Below, piece after piece: positions 22,735 through 34,660 of a stretch of 64,000 nucleotides of DNA (position 1 is the stretch's first letter; the number at the start of each line of letters is the position of its first letter). Source of the DNA: Manis javanica (taxonomy: Eukaryota > Chordata > Mammalia > Pholidota > Manidae); assembly GCF_040802235.1 (NCBI RefSeq), contig NC_133163.1:42180501-42244500 (forward strand), read 5' to 3'. The position numbers were made by a program, and so were the translations under genes. The notes under the pieces were generated by a model. The model did not search any database and was not told the DNA's origin. It saw nothing but the letters and a program-made list of their open reading frames with translations.

Positions 22735-24063
22735 GTAGGATATTTTTTGAGGAACCTCCATACTGCTTTCCATAGTGGCTGCAGCAATGTACATTCCTAC
22801 CAACAGGGTAGGAGTGTATACATGTTCTCTACATCCTTGCCAACACGTGTTATTTCTTGTCTTTTAGATAGTGGCCATTCTAACTGGTGTGAGGTGATAT
22901 CTCAAGGTGGTTTTAATTTGCATTTCCCTGATGATTAGCGATGTGGAGCATCTTTTTATGTGCCTGTTGGCCATCTGTATTTCTTTGGAAAAATGTCTGT
23001 CAGGTTGTCCATTTTTTAATTGGATTATATGTTTTTTTTTTTGGTGGTGAGGCATACAAGTTCTTTATATGTTGGGATGTTAATCCCTTATTGGATAAGT
23101 CATATATGTTCTTCCATATTTTTCTTTTTGTTGATAGTGTGCTTTGCTTTACAGAAACTTTTTAGTTTGATGTAGTCCCACTTATTTATTTTTGTTTGTG
23201 TTTCCCTTGCCTGGGGAGATGTGTCCAGAAAAAAATTGATCATGTTTTTGTTCAAGAGATTTTTTGCCTGTTTCTACTAAGATTTTTATGGGTTCTTGTC
23301 TTATATTTAGGTCTTTAATCCATTTCAAGTTTCCTTTTGTGTATGGAGTTACAGAGTAATCCAGTTTCATTCTCTTGCATGTAGCTGTCCAGTTTTCCCA
23401 ATACCATTTATTGAAAAGACTGTCTTTTCCCCATTGTATATTTCATGGCTTCTTTATCATGTATAATTGACCATCTTTGCATGGGCTTAATTCTAGGCTC
23501 TATTCTGTTCCATTGATCTATGGGTGTGTTCTTGTGCCAGTACCATACTGTTTTGATTACTGTAGCTTTTTTCTCAAAATTTCTTTAGCTATTGAGAGTC
23601 TTTTGTGGTTCCATATAAGTTTTAGGATTGTTTGCTCTAGTTTATTGAAAAAATGTCATTGGTCTTTTGATAGGGATTGCATAGAATCTGTAAGTTTCTT
23701 TGGGTAGGATGGCCATTTTGACAATATTAATTCTTCTTATCCATGAGCATGGGATAGATTTCCATTTATTTGTGTCCTCTTCAATTTCTTTCATCAGTGT
23801 CTTATAGTTTTCAGAGTGTAGGTCTTTTACCTCTTTGGTTAGGTTAATTCCTAGGTATTTTATTCCTCTTGATGCAATTGTGAATGTAATTGTTTTCTTA
23901 ATTTCTCTTTCTGCTAGTTTGTTGTTAGTGTCTAGAAATGCAACAGATTTCTGTGTATTGATTTTGTATCATGCAATTTTACTGAATTCATTTACTAGTT
24001 CTAATAGTTTTTTAGTGGTGTCTTTAGGTTTTTCTCTCTATGTATAGTATCATGTTATTTTAC
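22735..24063 (-). mobile_element. LINE-1 ORF2 fragment, antisense
   Basis: Read on the minus strand this is the C-terminal half of LINE-1 ORF2, from about [20 protein letters not shown] text at 24055 down to KSSMEVPQ-equivalent text at 22745. A readable piece (22864-23055, minus) contains [20 protein letters not shown] and [19 protein letters not shown]. Another (23182-23370, minus) has [20 protein letters not shown]. Stops separate them. Both ends are broken inside ORF2 and no 3'UTR or poly(A) is present, so it is an internal fragment of an older copy than the one at 55 kb. Confidence 0.9.
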
Positions 24064-24394
24064 AGGATATTTTCTTTTCAAACTCTTAAGTTTTTCACTT
24101 AAAGTTGTAATAGGTCCCTTTTGTTTTCCTAATATTTCTTTTAAAAATATGACATCTGTTCTTTTTAATGGATATAATATCTTCTCTTATTCCCTGAGGA
24201 TATTACTAATACATTTTTTGTAGTTTTCTTCTCTTAAATGGGCTGTTTGCTCCAAGTTGTTTAAAAATTAAAAAAAAATTTTTATCCAATATTCTTGGAT
24301 GTTTTGTGATTTTTCTTTATCTGCTTATCTTCTAGAATGTAGATTCCAAAACTATTTGGAAGCTACAAGAATTGCTGAGAAGATCAAGAATTAT

Positions 24395-25010
24395 GAAGGG
24401 TGTTACCCTTCCCTTACAAGTTAGCCTGCTACTGTTTTATGGATACTAACAGAAGACTGAGATCCTGGGTGACATACAAAGAATTTTTATTAACTCACAG
24501 TCCAGCAAGCAGCATGAACTTCATGCTCACCATAGTACCTTGTTGGTCCCCAAGTTCCACAGAGACAATAGAGAACAAGGAAGTGGACCCTCACTGTGTA
24601 GTAGGTTTGTGTCACAGCTGAGGACTCTAGAGCTTAGGAAATCTTCATCATTTATAATAGCCCACAAATAGACTTACCCAGTCTTTGTTTCAGAGGGACA
24701 TGTTTGCAAACAAATCTGCTTTCTGTTCTGGAGGGAGACATTATCTTTATCTTCCAAATTGTTCACTGTATAGGGACTTGAAAAGGTAATGCAGAACAAA
24801 AAGCTATCAGAACCTACATTAGATGTTCAGAAATGAAAGAGAGAACTATGGGGACTTGTCTCCTAACAGGGACTTGTCTATTATAACTGTCCAACAGCTA
24901 GGCTGTTTCCTTGGGAACCTTCAAAATCATTTTCTTAAGATCTGTTCCTTTGGATCATAGAAGGCTTTTTTGTCTTATCACAGGAATCCTGGGAACCAAG
25001 TAGGAAAGAA
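24395..25010 (-). mobile_element. Possible antisense LTR
   Basis: On the minus strand GTGAGTTAATAAAAATTC (about 24481-24498) looks like a retroviral polyadenylation signal followed by an R/U5-like region ending near 24395. The upstream part has LTR-like mixed composition. No clear TG...CA ends or target duplication were found, so this remains tentative. Confidence 0.3.
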
Positions 25011-25974
25011 GCCAGTGCATCTCTGTGAGCAGTGTGCATTGACTCACTTAATTCCTCCAGATTTTTGGTAGGTATCTCAGGCTTCAACCATGCCTGGTGT
25101 CCGTGTAGACTCCTGTTTGGGCTTCTCCAGAGAATACAGCACTGGCTTTTGCCAGAGTGAAGGGAGGCATAGTCCCATAGTGAGAGTTGGGATTAAGAAG
25201 CCATCGAGCTTCTTAAACAGAGTTAATTTAACCAAGGCTCTTGATTTTAGCCTTACTGTTATCTCTTACAGTGGCAACTGGTGACTTTGGAAAATTCTCT
25301 ATAGCTCTTTGGACCAACACCCTCAGCCTGACAAGTCATTTACCACTTTCCAGCTTCTAAAATTTTATTATTATCTTCTCTCTAGTTCTTGTGGATTTGT
25401 ACCTTTAAGAATTTCACATATTGTCATTTTAGTGGTATTTCTTGAATGAACAAATAAAGATGTGTGTGTATTCAATCTGCCATCTTTACCAAGAAGAATC
25501 ATTGTATTCTCTATTTCTATTCTTTGAAATCTTCCAATTTAAATTAGATCTCTGTAAACCAAGACAAATGTCATGATCATAGCAGAGTACTCATCTTTAT
25601 TTTCTCCCAGTGGAAGCTATTTTAGATATCATAATACGGGGGCAAATAGTACTGTGCATTATGTGTTTCTTAATCTGAATGCTAGTTCAGCAGATGTGTT
25701 TACTTTGTGAAAATGTCATCATGAAGTGTACTTTAAGGTCTGTGTACTTTTCTGTTTGCATGTTACATTGCAGTACAAAATCTACATCAAATAACATGAC
25801 TATGCAGTATAGCATTCCAGTCCATTTTACCATTGTTTTTAATAAAACATTGAACTATAACTTATAATTTTTTTTCAAGATTTCAAAGTTACATAAAATA
25901 AATAATGACTTTTGTGTGTTCCCAATTCACTAACCCTTAAGTGCATTCCCTAATCCCTTAATGGTATGAATAAA

Positions 25975-26165
25975 GTGGTTCTGAAATCCTTTGCTGCATA
26001 TTAGAAACTCCTGGGAGTTCTAAAAAATATCCCAATGCTAAGGCTGCATTCCATTCTAATTAAAACAGATTCTCTGGGATTGAGATGCAAGCTTCAGTAC
26101 TTTTCACAGCTCCTCAGGAGAGTCCAATGAACAGACAAGACTGTGAACACAAGTCTAGGGCAATG
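25975..26165. mobile_element. MER5A-like hAT DNA transposon remnant
   Basis: GCTGCATATTAGAAACTCCTGGGAG, then AGGCTGCATTCCATTCTAATTAAAACAGATTCTCTGGG and CAGCTCCTCAGGAGAGTCCAATG, follow the palindrome-like order of MER5A, a non-autonomous hAT-Charlie element. Confidence 0.65.
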
Positions 26166-27420
26166 TTTCTCAAACTATCTGTGGTGAAGAACCAGTTTGT
26201 GTTTTTTAATTTCCAACTCATCATAGATCAATACTGTTGCAAAATCAATAAAAATGAATAATAGAAAAAACAGTCATGCACAGAAATATCATGGCAATGT
26301 CAACTTGACATAAGGTTTTCTCAGCGCATACTCTCAATTCCTGTATATACCTCGCCACAGACTAGTACTAGTTCATGGCCAGTACCAGTCGGCAGAGCAT
26401 GCCTTGGGTAGCACTGACTACTCAAAATGCTGGAGTACTGTCTCTCTTTATGAGTGTGAGCTTATCCGTACCCTCTCCTCTCTGTGGAGTCTTTTTGGAG
26501 ACTGAGGAGGGTTTGGACGGGGTCCTGTAGTGTGTGCTCCCGCCATTTTCTACAGTGCCACTGATAGACTGTATCTACTCTGATACATGTCTGGGCTCTG
26601 AAAGCATGGGGTGAAACCTTTGCTAATAACTCTTGTGTTCATTTGAGGTTTTCCAAGTATTGTTTCCCCTCAGTTATACCAGTTCAGGAAAAACTTGTAA
26701 CTACTAAAATTGTAGCCTGTGATATTATATATGTTTGTAATGGATTTAATCTGTAAATTGTATGTACAAGTGAATTTCAGAGAAAAATCCACCAAAGACT
26801 CTCAGCACCAAAAATTCACTTTGTTCTTAGTGATTTTGCACCTTAGGCTAGGATGCAATGAATTCTCTCCTGTTACTTGGGCTGGAGTCTCCAAAGGCAA
26901 GTGAAGTTTCACCCAGAGGCCTGTGGGGCTGCCTGTTGTGTTTGCAGGACCGAATGAGAGGAAGTAGTTGCTATAATCTGCTATCCCTAGGTACTTAGCC
27001 CAACAGTCCAGAACATGGAAATTTACCCATGTGGAAGGAATCTCATTAAGTTTATGAAGCATGGAATGGAGAGCAAGGTCTGGAATTGGTGCGACCTTTC
27101 TAGGGAGGAGTTGAAAATGACTCAGATGAATGTTCTGATGAGGACATCATATTGCCTTCCTTTTGGGAGATTATTCTGATGGTGATACAATTGAATTCCA
27201 GCAAAACAGATGATCTGATTACCATGGACCGAGACATGTCTTGTTTTCCTTCCTTTCTAAATATTGGCTCACCTGTTTCAGAGAAGATGACACAATTATG
27301 CTTATTAGAGAACCAAAGGCTACACCAGATGTTGTTCATTCCACACTCAGTCCCTTGTGTGGCCTTTAATAAAGCTATGTTCAATACTTTATTACTCTTA
27401 TTGACATCTGCTACATTCTG
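26166..27420. other. Unassigned; partly repeat-like
   Basis: CAATGTTTCTCAAACTATCTGTGGTGAAG (26161-26189) recalls the tip of hAT-type elements. The stretch 26840-27410 ends with an AATAAAGC motif (27368-27375) and carries a short open frame at 27152-27421 (+). No protein family or repeat family could be assigned. Confidence 0.3.
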
Positions 27421-27984
27421 ATTTATATTTGCTGGGAATGTGGGATTTCATGGTGGCCCCCTAGGTATGACTTAGGTTTGTCTCAGAGGAAGGAAGCAGA
27501 GAGGACAGAGTGGATATGTGGTGACTTTGGACTCCGGTACCCTTCCCAACTCAGGATTGGTTACTTGAGAAGGGAGGGAAAAGGAAGGCATAGTGTCTGA
27601 TGTACTTGTTTCTAGATTTCTATCTTCTTTAAGGTTTTACACTCTATGTAAGGCATGTTCATGCAAAACCCCTAGCACACATAACATCTGGCACATGAAA
27701 GCTTATTAAGGAAGAAAACTAGGAATAAGAACCTTAGCATATGCTATAATTTAAGGAGTTAGTTGTCCTATGGCTTATAATAGAAATACCTCAATATGTA
27801 TTATGTACAGCCATGGTAGGATTATAACTGATGAAGGCTAAACTGTGTGCAGAGTAAACTTTGAAGATTGAGCAAAGATGAAATGTTTATGAGACTTATG
27901 CAAACACTCCGAAAGACGTAACAGGAGACTTAACTTACCATGAGGCAAAAGCAGACATGATTTCGTGAAAACACAGCCTCTCTG

Positions 27985-28100
27985 TGAAGTGGGGGTTATT
28001 ATCACTATGTTATGAATGAGGAAGTTGAGGCGCAGAGAAATTTCCTTGCCCAAGGACACAGCGGTCAGGTGCCAGAACTAGAGTTTGAACCAACAGCTGT
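27985..28100 (-). repeat. MIR SINE fragment
   Basis: TTATTATCACTATG, AATGAGGAAGTTGAGGCGCAGAG, CTTGCCCAAGGACACAGC and GAGTTTGAACC are the reverse-orientation MIR core and 5' half. Confidence 0.75.
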
Positions 28101-28378
28101 CTGGTTCCCAAACCCATAGAGAGACACCAAAAAGTTAAAATTGTAAAATTCAGATCCTCCTGTAGCCTAGCTCTTCCACCTCCTCCTAAAGTCAGGAAAG
28201 AAGGTAAACTTCCAGTTCATTTTTAGACATGCCCTAACTTGCAATGCACAGCTCAGCTCCGATAAAGGACTGAGCCTAAGTGGAGCTCCTCCCTCTCCTC
28301 AAAGTGTGAGTTTCACCTCAGATGGATGCTGTGGAAAGAAGAGGAGAGATTGAACAAGAAGGCTTGAGAATCAGGTGC

Positions 28379-28397
28379 TGTGTGTGTGTGTGAGAGA

Positions 28398-28444
<47 letters not shown>
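28379..28444. repeat. Compound (TG)n-(GA)n-(CA)n microsatellite
   Basis: A short TG run (28379-28392) is followed by GAGAGA and then 23 uninterrupted CA repeats to 28444. The TG and CA arms are complementary to each other. Confidence 0.95.
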
Positions 28445-28447
<3 letters not shown>

Positions 28448-28449
28448 TC

Positions 28450-29880
28450 TACTAAAATCCAACTGGTACCTGGAATCTCACCTTTTCTTAGGAAAGGAGG
28501 GAGGAAGGGCCGAGGGATAAGAGGAGTGTCTTCCCCTTGAGCCCCACCTGGTTCCTTCAAAATCTTACCTGTTTATTTGAAGGGCTATAGCTCTCTGGTT
28601 GCACTGAGGAAAACTTGCTTCTAGAGGACAGCTTTTCATCTTGAGAAGTATTCTCTATTTTCTGCATCTGTAAATTAAAAATAAGTAAGCCTGTTTAAGG
28701 GCATAGAAGGAAAGGATGTTGTCTATTCCTGTGGTGAAGTACAGATGTCTGTAGTTTTAAGTCATTTGTGCCTGGCATGGTACCTGAGAGCAGGACGTAT
28801 TCATGGACTTCTAACCATACATCAGTCTTAGCTGTTGATGCTTGCTCTAAGATCTAATAAACTTTCTCTGATTATAGCTTAAAGCACTGGGATGTTGGTA
28901 GTGGTATTGCTGCTATCCTTTTCAGAGAAAGGAGTCCAATATTGCTTTAATATTGACTCGACAGGTCGCATAGTCTTGCCCTTTGTTATTCACATTACTG
29001 AGGTTTTTCTAGGATTCAGTGCACACCTCTGTGATGTCCTTGGAAATGTAAGTGTGGCTGTAGTGATGCCTCATTCCAGCGATGTGGTTTTGAGCATTCT
29101 TGGATTCATCCCCATTGTAGATAAATCATGCTTGTTCCCAACATTTCTGGATGAATGTCTTCAGAAAACCTTTCTAAGTTTCTCAGCTACGGTATTAATA
29201 ATAAAATCAATGGGGTTTTAAAAAAATGTTACACCAATTGTATTTATGTTTAATGGGTAACCATTTACCTTTTAAGATGAATTATTCCTACCTATTTCTA
29301 TCTTCAACAAAAGTTGAACTTTTCTAAAATTTATAAAGTTTCTGACCATTTGATGGAAAATAAAACCAAAAACTGTATTTAAAACAGAAGCTCCCAGGAA
29401 GTTATAATATCCTGTAGAGCTATTCAGATTGTTTTGGAGTTTTGATTATGTTGCAGGAATATCATATTCTAATTCTTTTGAGAATCTAACAAGTGAAGAG
29501 AGAAATTCAGTTTTTAATTTTTTATTATAAACCTAAGAGAAATGTTCTAAGTACCTTAGGAAAAAAACCTAAATGAGGAGAAACCATGCTTCAAACCCTT
29601 TCTACTCTAGCCTTTCAGAACTTTTTTTGGTTGCTTTGTTTTGTGGAGTTGCTCGTGGTGTAAGTGAGATGAGATCATTTTTTGTTCTTCAAGATACCCT
29701 GACACCAAAATCTCTCAAAACCTCTCAAAACCTCCCCTGATTCTGGGGAAGGTGAGATCTGGTACTGCCCTCAGGATGTTTGGTCAAGTAGAAGTAACCG
29801 ACCCCCTTCCCTTGAGCCCAGGACTGAACCTTTTAAACACTAACCCAAACAGTATTTCTAGTAGAGATTATTACCCACCA
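28450..29880. other. No recognised gene or repeat
   Basis: An open frame at 28892-29221 (+, 109 residues) is the longest here but has no known motif. A small imperfect tandem (TCTCAAAACC twice) is at about 29713-29735. Confidence 0.35.
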
Positions 29881-29884
29881 TTCA

Positions 29885-30300
29885 TAGTGGGATGAGGATA
29901 TTCAGTCTGGATCCTGGCAGGAAACAGATACACACTCACAGTGGACAATTAGAGGAGTGATAGGCAGGGTGTATGGGAACTGGAAAGACTGGAAGCTGTG
30001 GCCTATGAGAGCACAAGGGGAGGCAGCCGCTCCTGAAACATGGGCAACGAGGGATGGCTGTGTGCAAGGGCTGCCTGACAGGATCTGTGTTGAATGGAGG
30101 GTTGCTGTGGCCTGTGATGACCTTCTGAGCAGGAGCTGGAGTGCAAATATGTTGACCTCATTCTTCTGTATCCCTCCCATGTGCTGTGGGCGGGTGGTGT
30201 CCATTGACTGAACAACATGGAAGCCAAGGAGCAAGGGGTGCCACAGACGGGGAGCACACAGCTCAGCATCTGGGCCAGAGTTCACGGGGGAGAGACAAAC
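29885..30300. repeat. Mammal-wide interspersed repeat, family not certain
   Basis: GATCCTGGCAGGAAACAGATACACACTCA at the left and CATTGACTGAACAACATGGAAGCCAAGGAGCAAGG at the right are text I recognise from a frequent ancient repeat in mammal genomes, but I cannot give its name. Confidence 0.45.
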
Positions 30301-32380
30301 AGAGTGCCTCCAGCACTGCCCCAAAGGACATCTTGTTTTATCCTGCTCCTGTTAGGTAGAGCTGCCTTGAATCTTGGCCCTGTTTCAGAATGCCCTTCTA
30401 GAGAAGAAACTAAATATCCTTTATTTAATGACTGTGAACCCATATATGGAAGGGATACATGAAAATGTGCAGGGAACAAATGTTTTTTGATTTTTTTTAA
30501 TGGCCTAGATAAGCCATCAGCCATGTTAGTTGTTTACTATTTTTAGTTTATTTTCCTACCCTTTTCTATACTCTGAGCAGCATATAGCTCAGCATTTCTG
30601 TTACAGAGAGAGGCATGAAAGAGAGACTCACTACAGAGTTACCTACTGTGAAGAATTTGCTTCTACCAGAAAATAGATCATGATTACAGCATCCAATGGG
30701 GGCCCAATAACTTGGTATTTCAAACATCTCCTTTATGTGATTTCTAAACATCAAGATGCCTGACATTCAGCAAACAAAATTTCCAAGTGCTTAGTTGATT
30801 TCTTTATTCTAGTTTTCCATCCTTATTATCTTGGAAGAATCACATCCCAGAATTTCAATGGGAGATATTTTGTGAGACATGGTTACTACTTGTAATGATC
30901 TTTTTGGTTTCTAGCTCCTGTAGATTTATAATCTCCACAGCTGGATTTAACCAAGTGACTCTCATCTGCAGATTTGCCCTTCCCACTGGTACCTGGCACC
31001 AGTCGTCTAAGGAATGTGTATGGAGGGCACTGAAAAGCAGTGGGCCAGTGGCTCCCAGGTTCAGTATGCTGTGAATCTTATTCTGATCTTGTGCCCATTC
31101 CAAGTATGGAGTTTTTCCTGTTTCCATTTGATGAACTCCTTCATAGTCCAATGTCAGTGAGTTAGTCTGGGTCTCTAAGACTCCACTGTCTCAATCCCTG
31201 ATTTGGTTTTCTGCGACTTACTCTAGAGACTGGTGTTTTGCCTTAAGCCTTGACCTGTGTCTTCTTAGGAACTGCCAATGAATCAAGCCCCTTTTGCATA
31301 ATTCTCACTACCTATTGCCAGGTTTTCCAGGCTACAAACTTCTCCCCTCCTTGGATCTTCTCCCATCACCTGAAGGTCAAACTTCTCTTGATCTACTCAG
31401 CCCTGTGTTCTGATTGGTATCCAGGCATTAGCCATACCTGTATAGCTAGTCATTCATGGTTTATGTGCTGTTGTTAATTGATAATATTGTTTGTTATATA
31501 TTTTCTTTTTCAAAACCTAGTAATAAATAAGATTGTAGATGAATTCCATTGGGACAAAGAGCATCTCTCTCTCTTACTTATCAAGGTAATGCCAGTGTCT
31601 GAAATAACACTTAATTTTTTTAATTAAACAGAAAAAGAACAAATGAAAGAGTTGTTTAGATGAGAGATTCTTAGTCTAAAGAAATGTACATGGACATATG
31701 TGTGTTTTTCTGAAAATCTTTCTAAAGTTCTTTAGATTCTCAGTGGCACTTGTGGCCCTCAAAATATTAAAATAATCACAGGCTTAAAAGGTATGGGAAA
31801 GAAATGAATACATGATTTACTTTTTTGATAACATTCATTCTTTCAGGGCATTTGGATATTCTGTAGAAGCATACTGAAAAATAGCAATATCAAATGATGT
31901 TAGGTGGTCTAAAATACTGTGTACAGGGTTTCTTTTTTGGGGTCAAGAATAAGGTGATCTGATGGTTAAAATTCATCTTCCAGAAATGAATGAGGATGAG
32001 CGGGACTCAGATTTTTGGGAGCCTAGACCCATGGGAATCTATCAAAGTCCATTTTCTCAAAACCTCACTTATGTGTTCCAATAAATATAGCTTATAGTTT
32101 TTTCCCTCCCTAGAAAGCCCTAATATTTTGTGTACTAAGTCTTTGCTTTTTGTTAAACTGCTTGATGACAGATTTTATTGTTCATTCTGTTTTCAGCCTA
32201 TTTGGTACAGTCTCTGTGACAATTTTATCCTTTGGAGCTTGAATAAAAATATATTGTTACCTTGGAGTACATAACTCTTGATTTATGCTATGTGTGACCG
32301 ATGACACAATACCTGGCATATAGACGGCACTTGATAAGATATTCAGCAAATGAAGAAATGTCATTAGTTTTGGGAGGCAT
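30301..32380. other. No recognised gene; no clear repeats
   Basis: Mixed AT-rich sequence with nothing that I can assign. Short open frames on both strands have no family signature. Confidence 0.35.
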
Positions 32381-32389
32381 GTAGTGAAG

Positions 32390-32615
32390 TGACTATTAAG
32401 AGTATTTATTTGGGATTAATATTCTCTTGGTATGAATTCCAGCTTTGCCTCCCAGCATTATGATTTTGGTAATAGGAATATTAAGAGTTCTTTCCTGTTT
32501 GGATTTTGTGAGAATTAAATCAGGTAATATGTGTAAAAAAATATTAGTGTAGCACCTGGGGGGAGAGCAAGCACTCAATAAAAGATAGCCATTAATGTTA
32601 TTATTATCACGAGTA
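32390..32615 (+). repeat. MIR SINE, decayed
   Basis: GAATTCCAGCTTTGCC, GAGAATTAAATCAGGTAATATG, GTGTAGCACCTGGGG and AGCAAGCACTCAATAAAAG follow the sense MIR order. Confidence 0.6.
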
Positions 32616-32744
32616 TCATTAGCATAATCTGGATTTCTTCTAAGGGAGTAGAACACTCTGAAAGACATAGCAGGAGTGTGCATGTGTGGATGTCATTTAG
32701 ATCTTAGGTAAGTTTTGGGGCATGTTGTGGACTATTGAGTAGCT

Positions 32745-32905
32745 ATCAAGTTCTTAACACTGGCTGTGCAGCAGGGTCTCCTGTGGAATATTTAAAAACT
32801 ACAGATGCCTGGGTCCCATTCAGGTCTTTGGGATTGGGTCCAGGGCATGTGCATTTTTAAAAAGCTCGACAGGTGATTGTGGTGTACAGGCTAGCTCAAG
32901 AGTCA
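32745..32905. mobile_element. MER5A-like hAT remnant
   Basis: GTGCAGCAGGGTCTCCTGTGG, ACTACAGATGCCTGGGTCCCATTC, GGCATGTGCATTTTTAAAAAGC and CAGGTGATTGTGGTGTACAGGC give the MER5A layout nearly end to end. Confidence 0.75.
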
Positions 32906-33109
32906 TTGCCATAAATATTTCACTAAGAGCAACCAAAATGTGTAAGGTAAGAAGGGTAAGGTTTTCTAATATTTGACCTAGTAGGGTGCTAGGCAGGGAC
33001 GGAGGGCTGGAGTATGATGAGCCTGGGCCTAGTAGTGCAGGGTATGGATGCAGCCCATCCACCTATGAGCTTTGGGAATGCTCGTCTGTAAGCCTGGAGG
33101 TCAGCAACC

Positions 33110-33283
33110 ATATGTCTGTCTTTTGCATCTGGATATTCTGAAGTGATCTTGAACAAATTACTTAATATCTATAAGCCCCCTGTGTTCTTATCTGAGAATT
33201 AATTTAGATAACTTATGGGTACTTGTATAATTTATGGGAACCTGTTTAATTTATAGGTAATAGGTGCTCAACAAGTAGTTATT
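33110..33283 (+). repeat. MIR SINE fragment
   Basis: CTTGAACAAATTACTTAATATC, TCTTATCTGAGAATTAATTTAGATAAC and ATAGGTGCTCAACAAGTAG match sense MIR. Confidence 0.55.
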
Positions 33284-33312
33284 GTGCTGTGTGTGTGTGT
33301 GTGCGTGTGTGT
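33284..33312. repeat. (GT)n microsatellite
   Basis: About 14 GT units with one GTGC interruption. Confidence 0.9.
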
Positions 33313-33739
33313 ACATGCTGCATCCTCAAAAATGACTCCTTGTTGGAAGAGGTCACCTAGAGGCCGTGACTCCTGAACTAAACCTGGGCAACGTGAGGCT
33401 CCTCACCCCCTTCTCAGTCCTCAGGTTATATGTTCTGCTCACCATTCCCAAAGCCAGAGCCATTTTCAAGGAGGCAGCCTTGAGATAGTGATGTGTTTTG
33501 AGAACATCTGGGCAACGTATATGACTGACCCAGTTGATTGGTTTACATTAACTTTTAAAACTACAGCAGGCGAGTGCTGATATCTCTTAGTCTTGCGGCC
33601 ACCTGAAACAGCCTGGTAGGTAAGTTCCCTTGTTTATTAAGCCACCATCTACCATTTGAAGTGGCCTGCCTCTTTCTTTGGTAGCTCCTTGCCCTCTGTG
33701 AACAGGGGCCAGCTTAAGATTTGATGTAGGAAACTCCTG

Positions 33740-34120
33740 AGTTTATGAACCAACATCCTTCCTATTTTTCCAGTTCTTTTATTCATGATCTTCTCCCACT
33801 TAGATTTTCCTTTCCAGCAAAATTGATTTATTTACTAATCCCTGAACTTGTCCTGTATTTTTCTGCCCTTCTCTTAGCACCACTCTACATACATCTACAT
33901 CTCCAAAAAGTTTCCCCAACCCACACATGTAAAGTGGTCACTCTCAAAAAAAATTCTCATGGTTGCATTAATTTTGGGAACTAATCATGTGTCTTTTTCT
34001 CTATTATTAGACTGAACTGTCAAGTCTTTTATTAATGTATAACTCTCCTCTCTTATATATATATATGGCTCCTCAGCTAGACTGCATTTAAATAAACAAT
34101 GGACCTTGAAGGCAGGGACA
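33740..34120 (+). mobile_element. LINE L2-like fragment
   Basis: Pyrimidine-rich text with CCTGAACTTGTCCTG and GAACTGTCAAGTCTTTTATTAATG, followed by GACCTTGAAGGCAGGGACAATATT-like terminal text (34101-34124), resembles an L2 3' region. A (TA)6 run is at about 34054-34066. Confidence 0.45.
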
Positions 34121-34379
34121 ATATTAAATTATATTTCACATAAGAAGAGTTCAATGAAGATACACTGATTTGGAAAAAAATTTGTTTGACTCTATTTTCT
34201 TCTGATTCCTTCATTTTCTTCATGGGGTTTTGATCAAGGTGTTTTGTTGAAGCTCTTGCATGTACATATTGCTGGCCTCTGACTAGAAGGTATTTTGAGC
34301 ACATAGAATGTTTAGGGAACAAGCTAAGTTTGGGGGATCCTAGGAGTAAATGAGTAGGAAAAATTCTCCTTCTTTGTTT

Positions 34380-34660
34380 GCCTGTCTGGTGAATTCCCAC
34401 TTGCTCTTGAAGCCTCACTTCTGTCCTCCCCACCTTCACAGAACCTACCCAGGAAGAGTGAGTTCTTCCTTCACCTGAACTCTGAAATACTGCTTTGTAT
34501 CCCTTTGTTTATTCACTTATCTCTCCAATGGCCTGTGAGTTCCTGAGGGCATAGATACTGGCTTGGTCATCTTAGTCAGATACCACTGGCATTAAACATA
34601 ATACTTTACCTATAGAAATAACTTATTAACTACTGAATGAGTGTAAAGACACAGGGACTC
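34380..34660 (+). mobile_element. LINE L2 3' end
   Basis: GAAGCCTCACTTCTGTCC, TTGTATCCCTTTG, TGGCCTGTGAGTTCCTGAGGGCATAGATAC and a terminal TTAACTACTGAATGAGTG fit the L2 3' terminus. Confidence 0.6.

Noticed and set aside
28892..29221. 109-residue open frame (+) with a membrane-like look
   Set aside because: No recognisable domain, no flanking splice sites and no paralogous signature; likely chance, kept only as unassigned.
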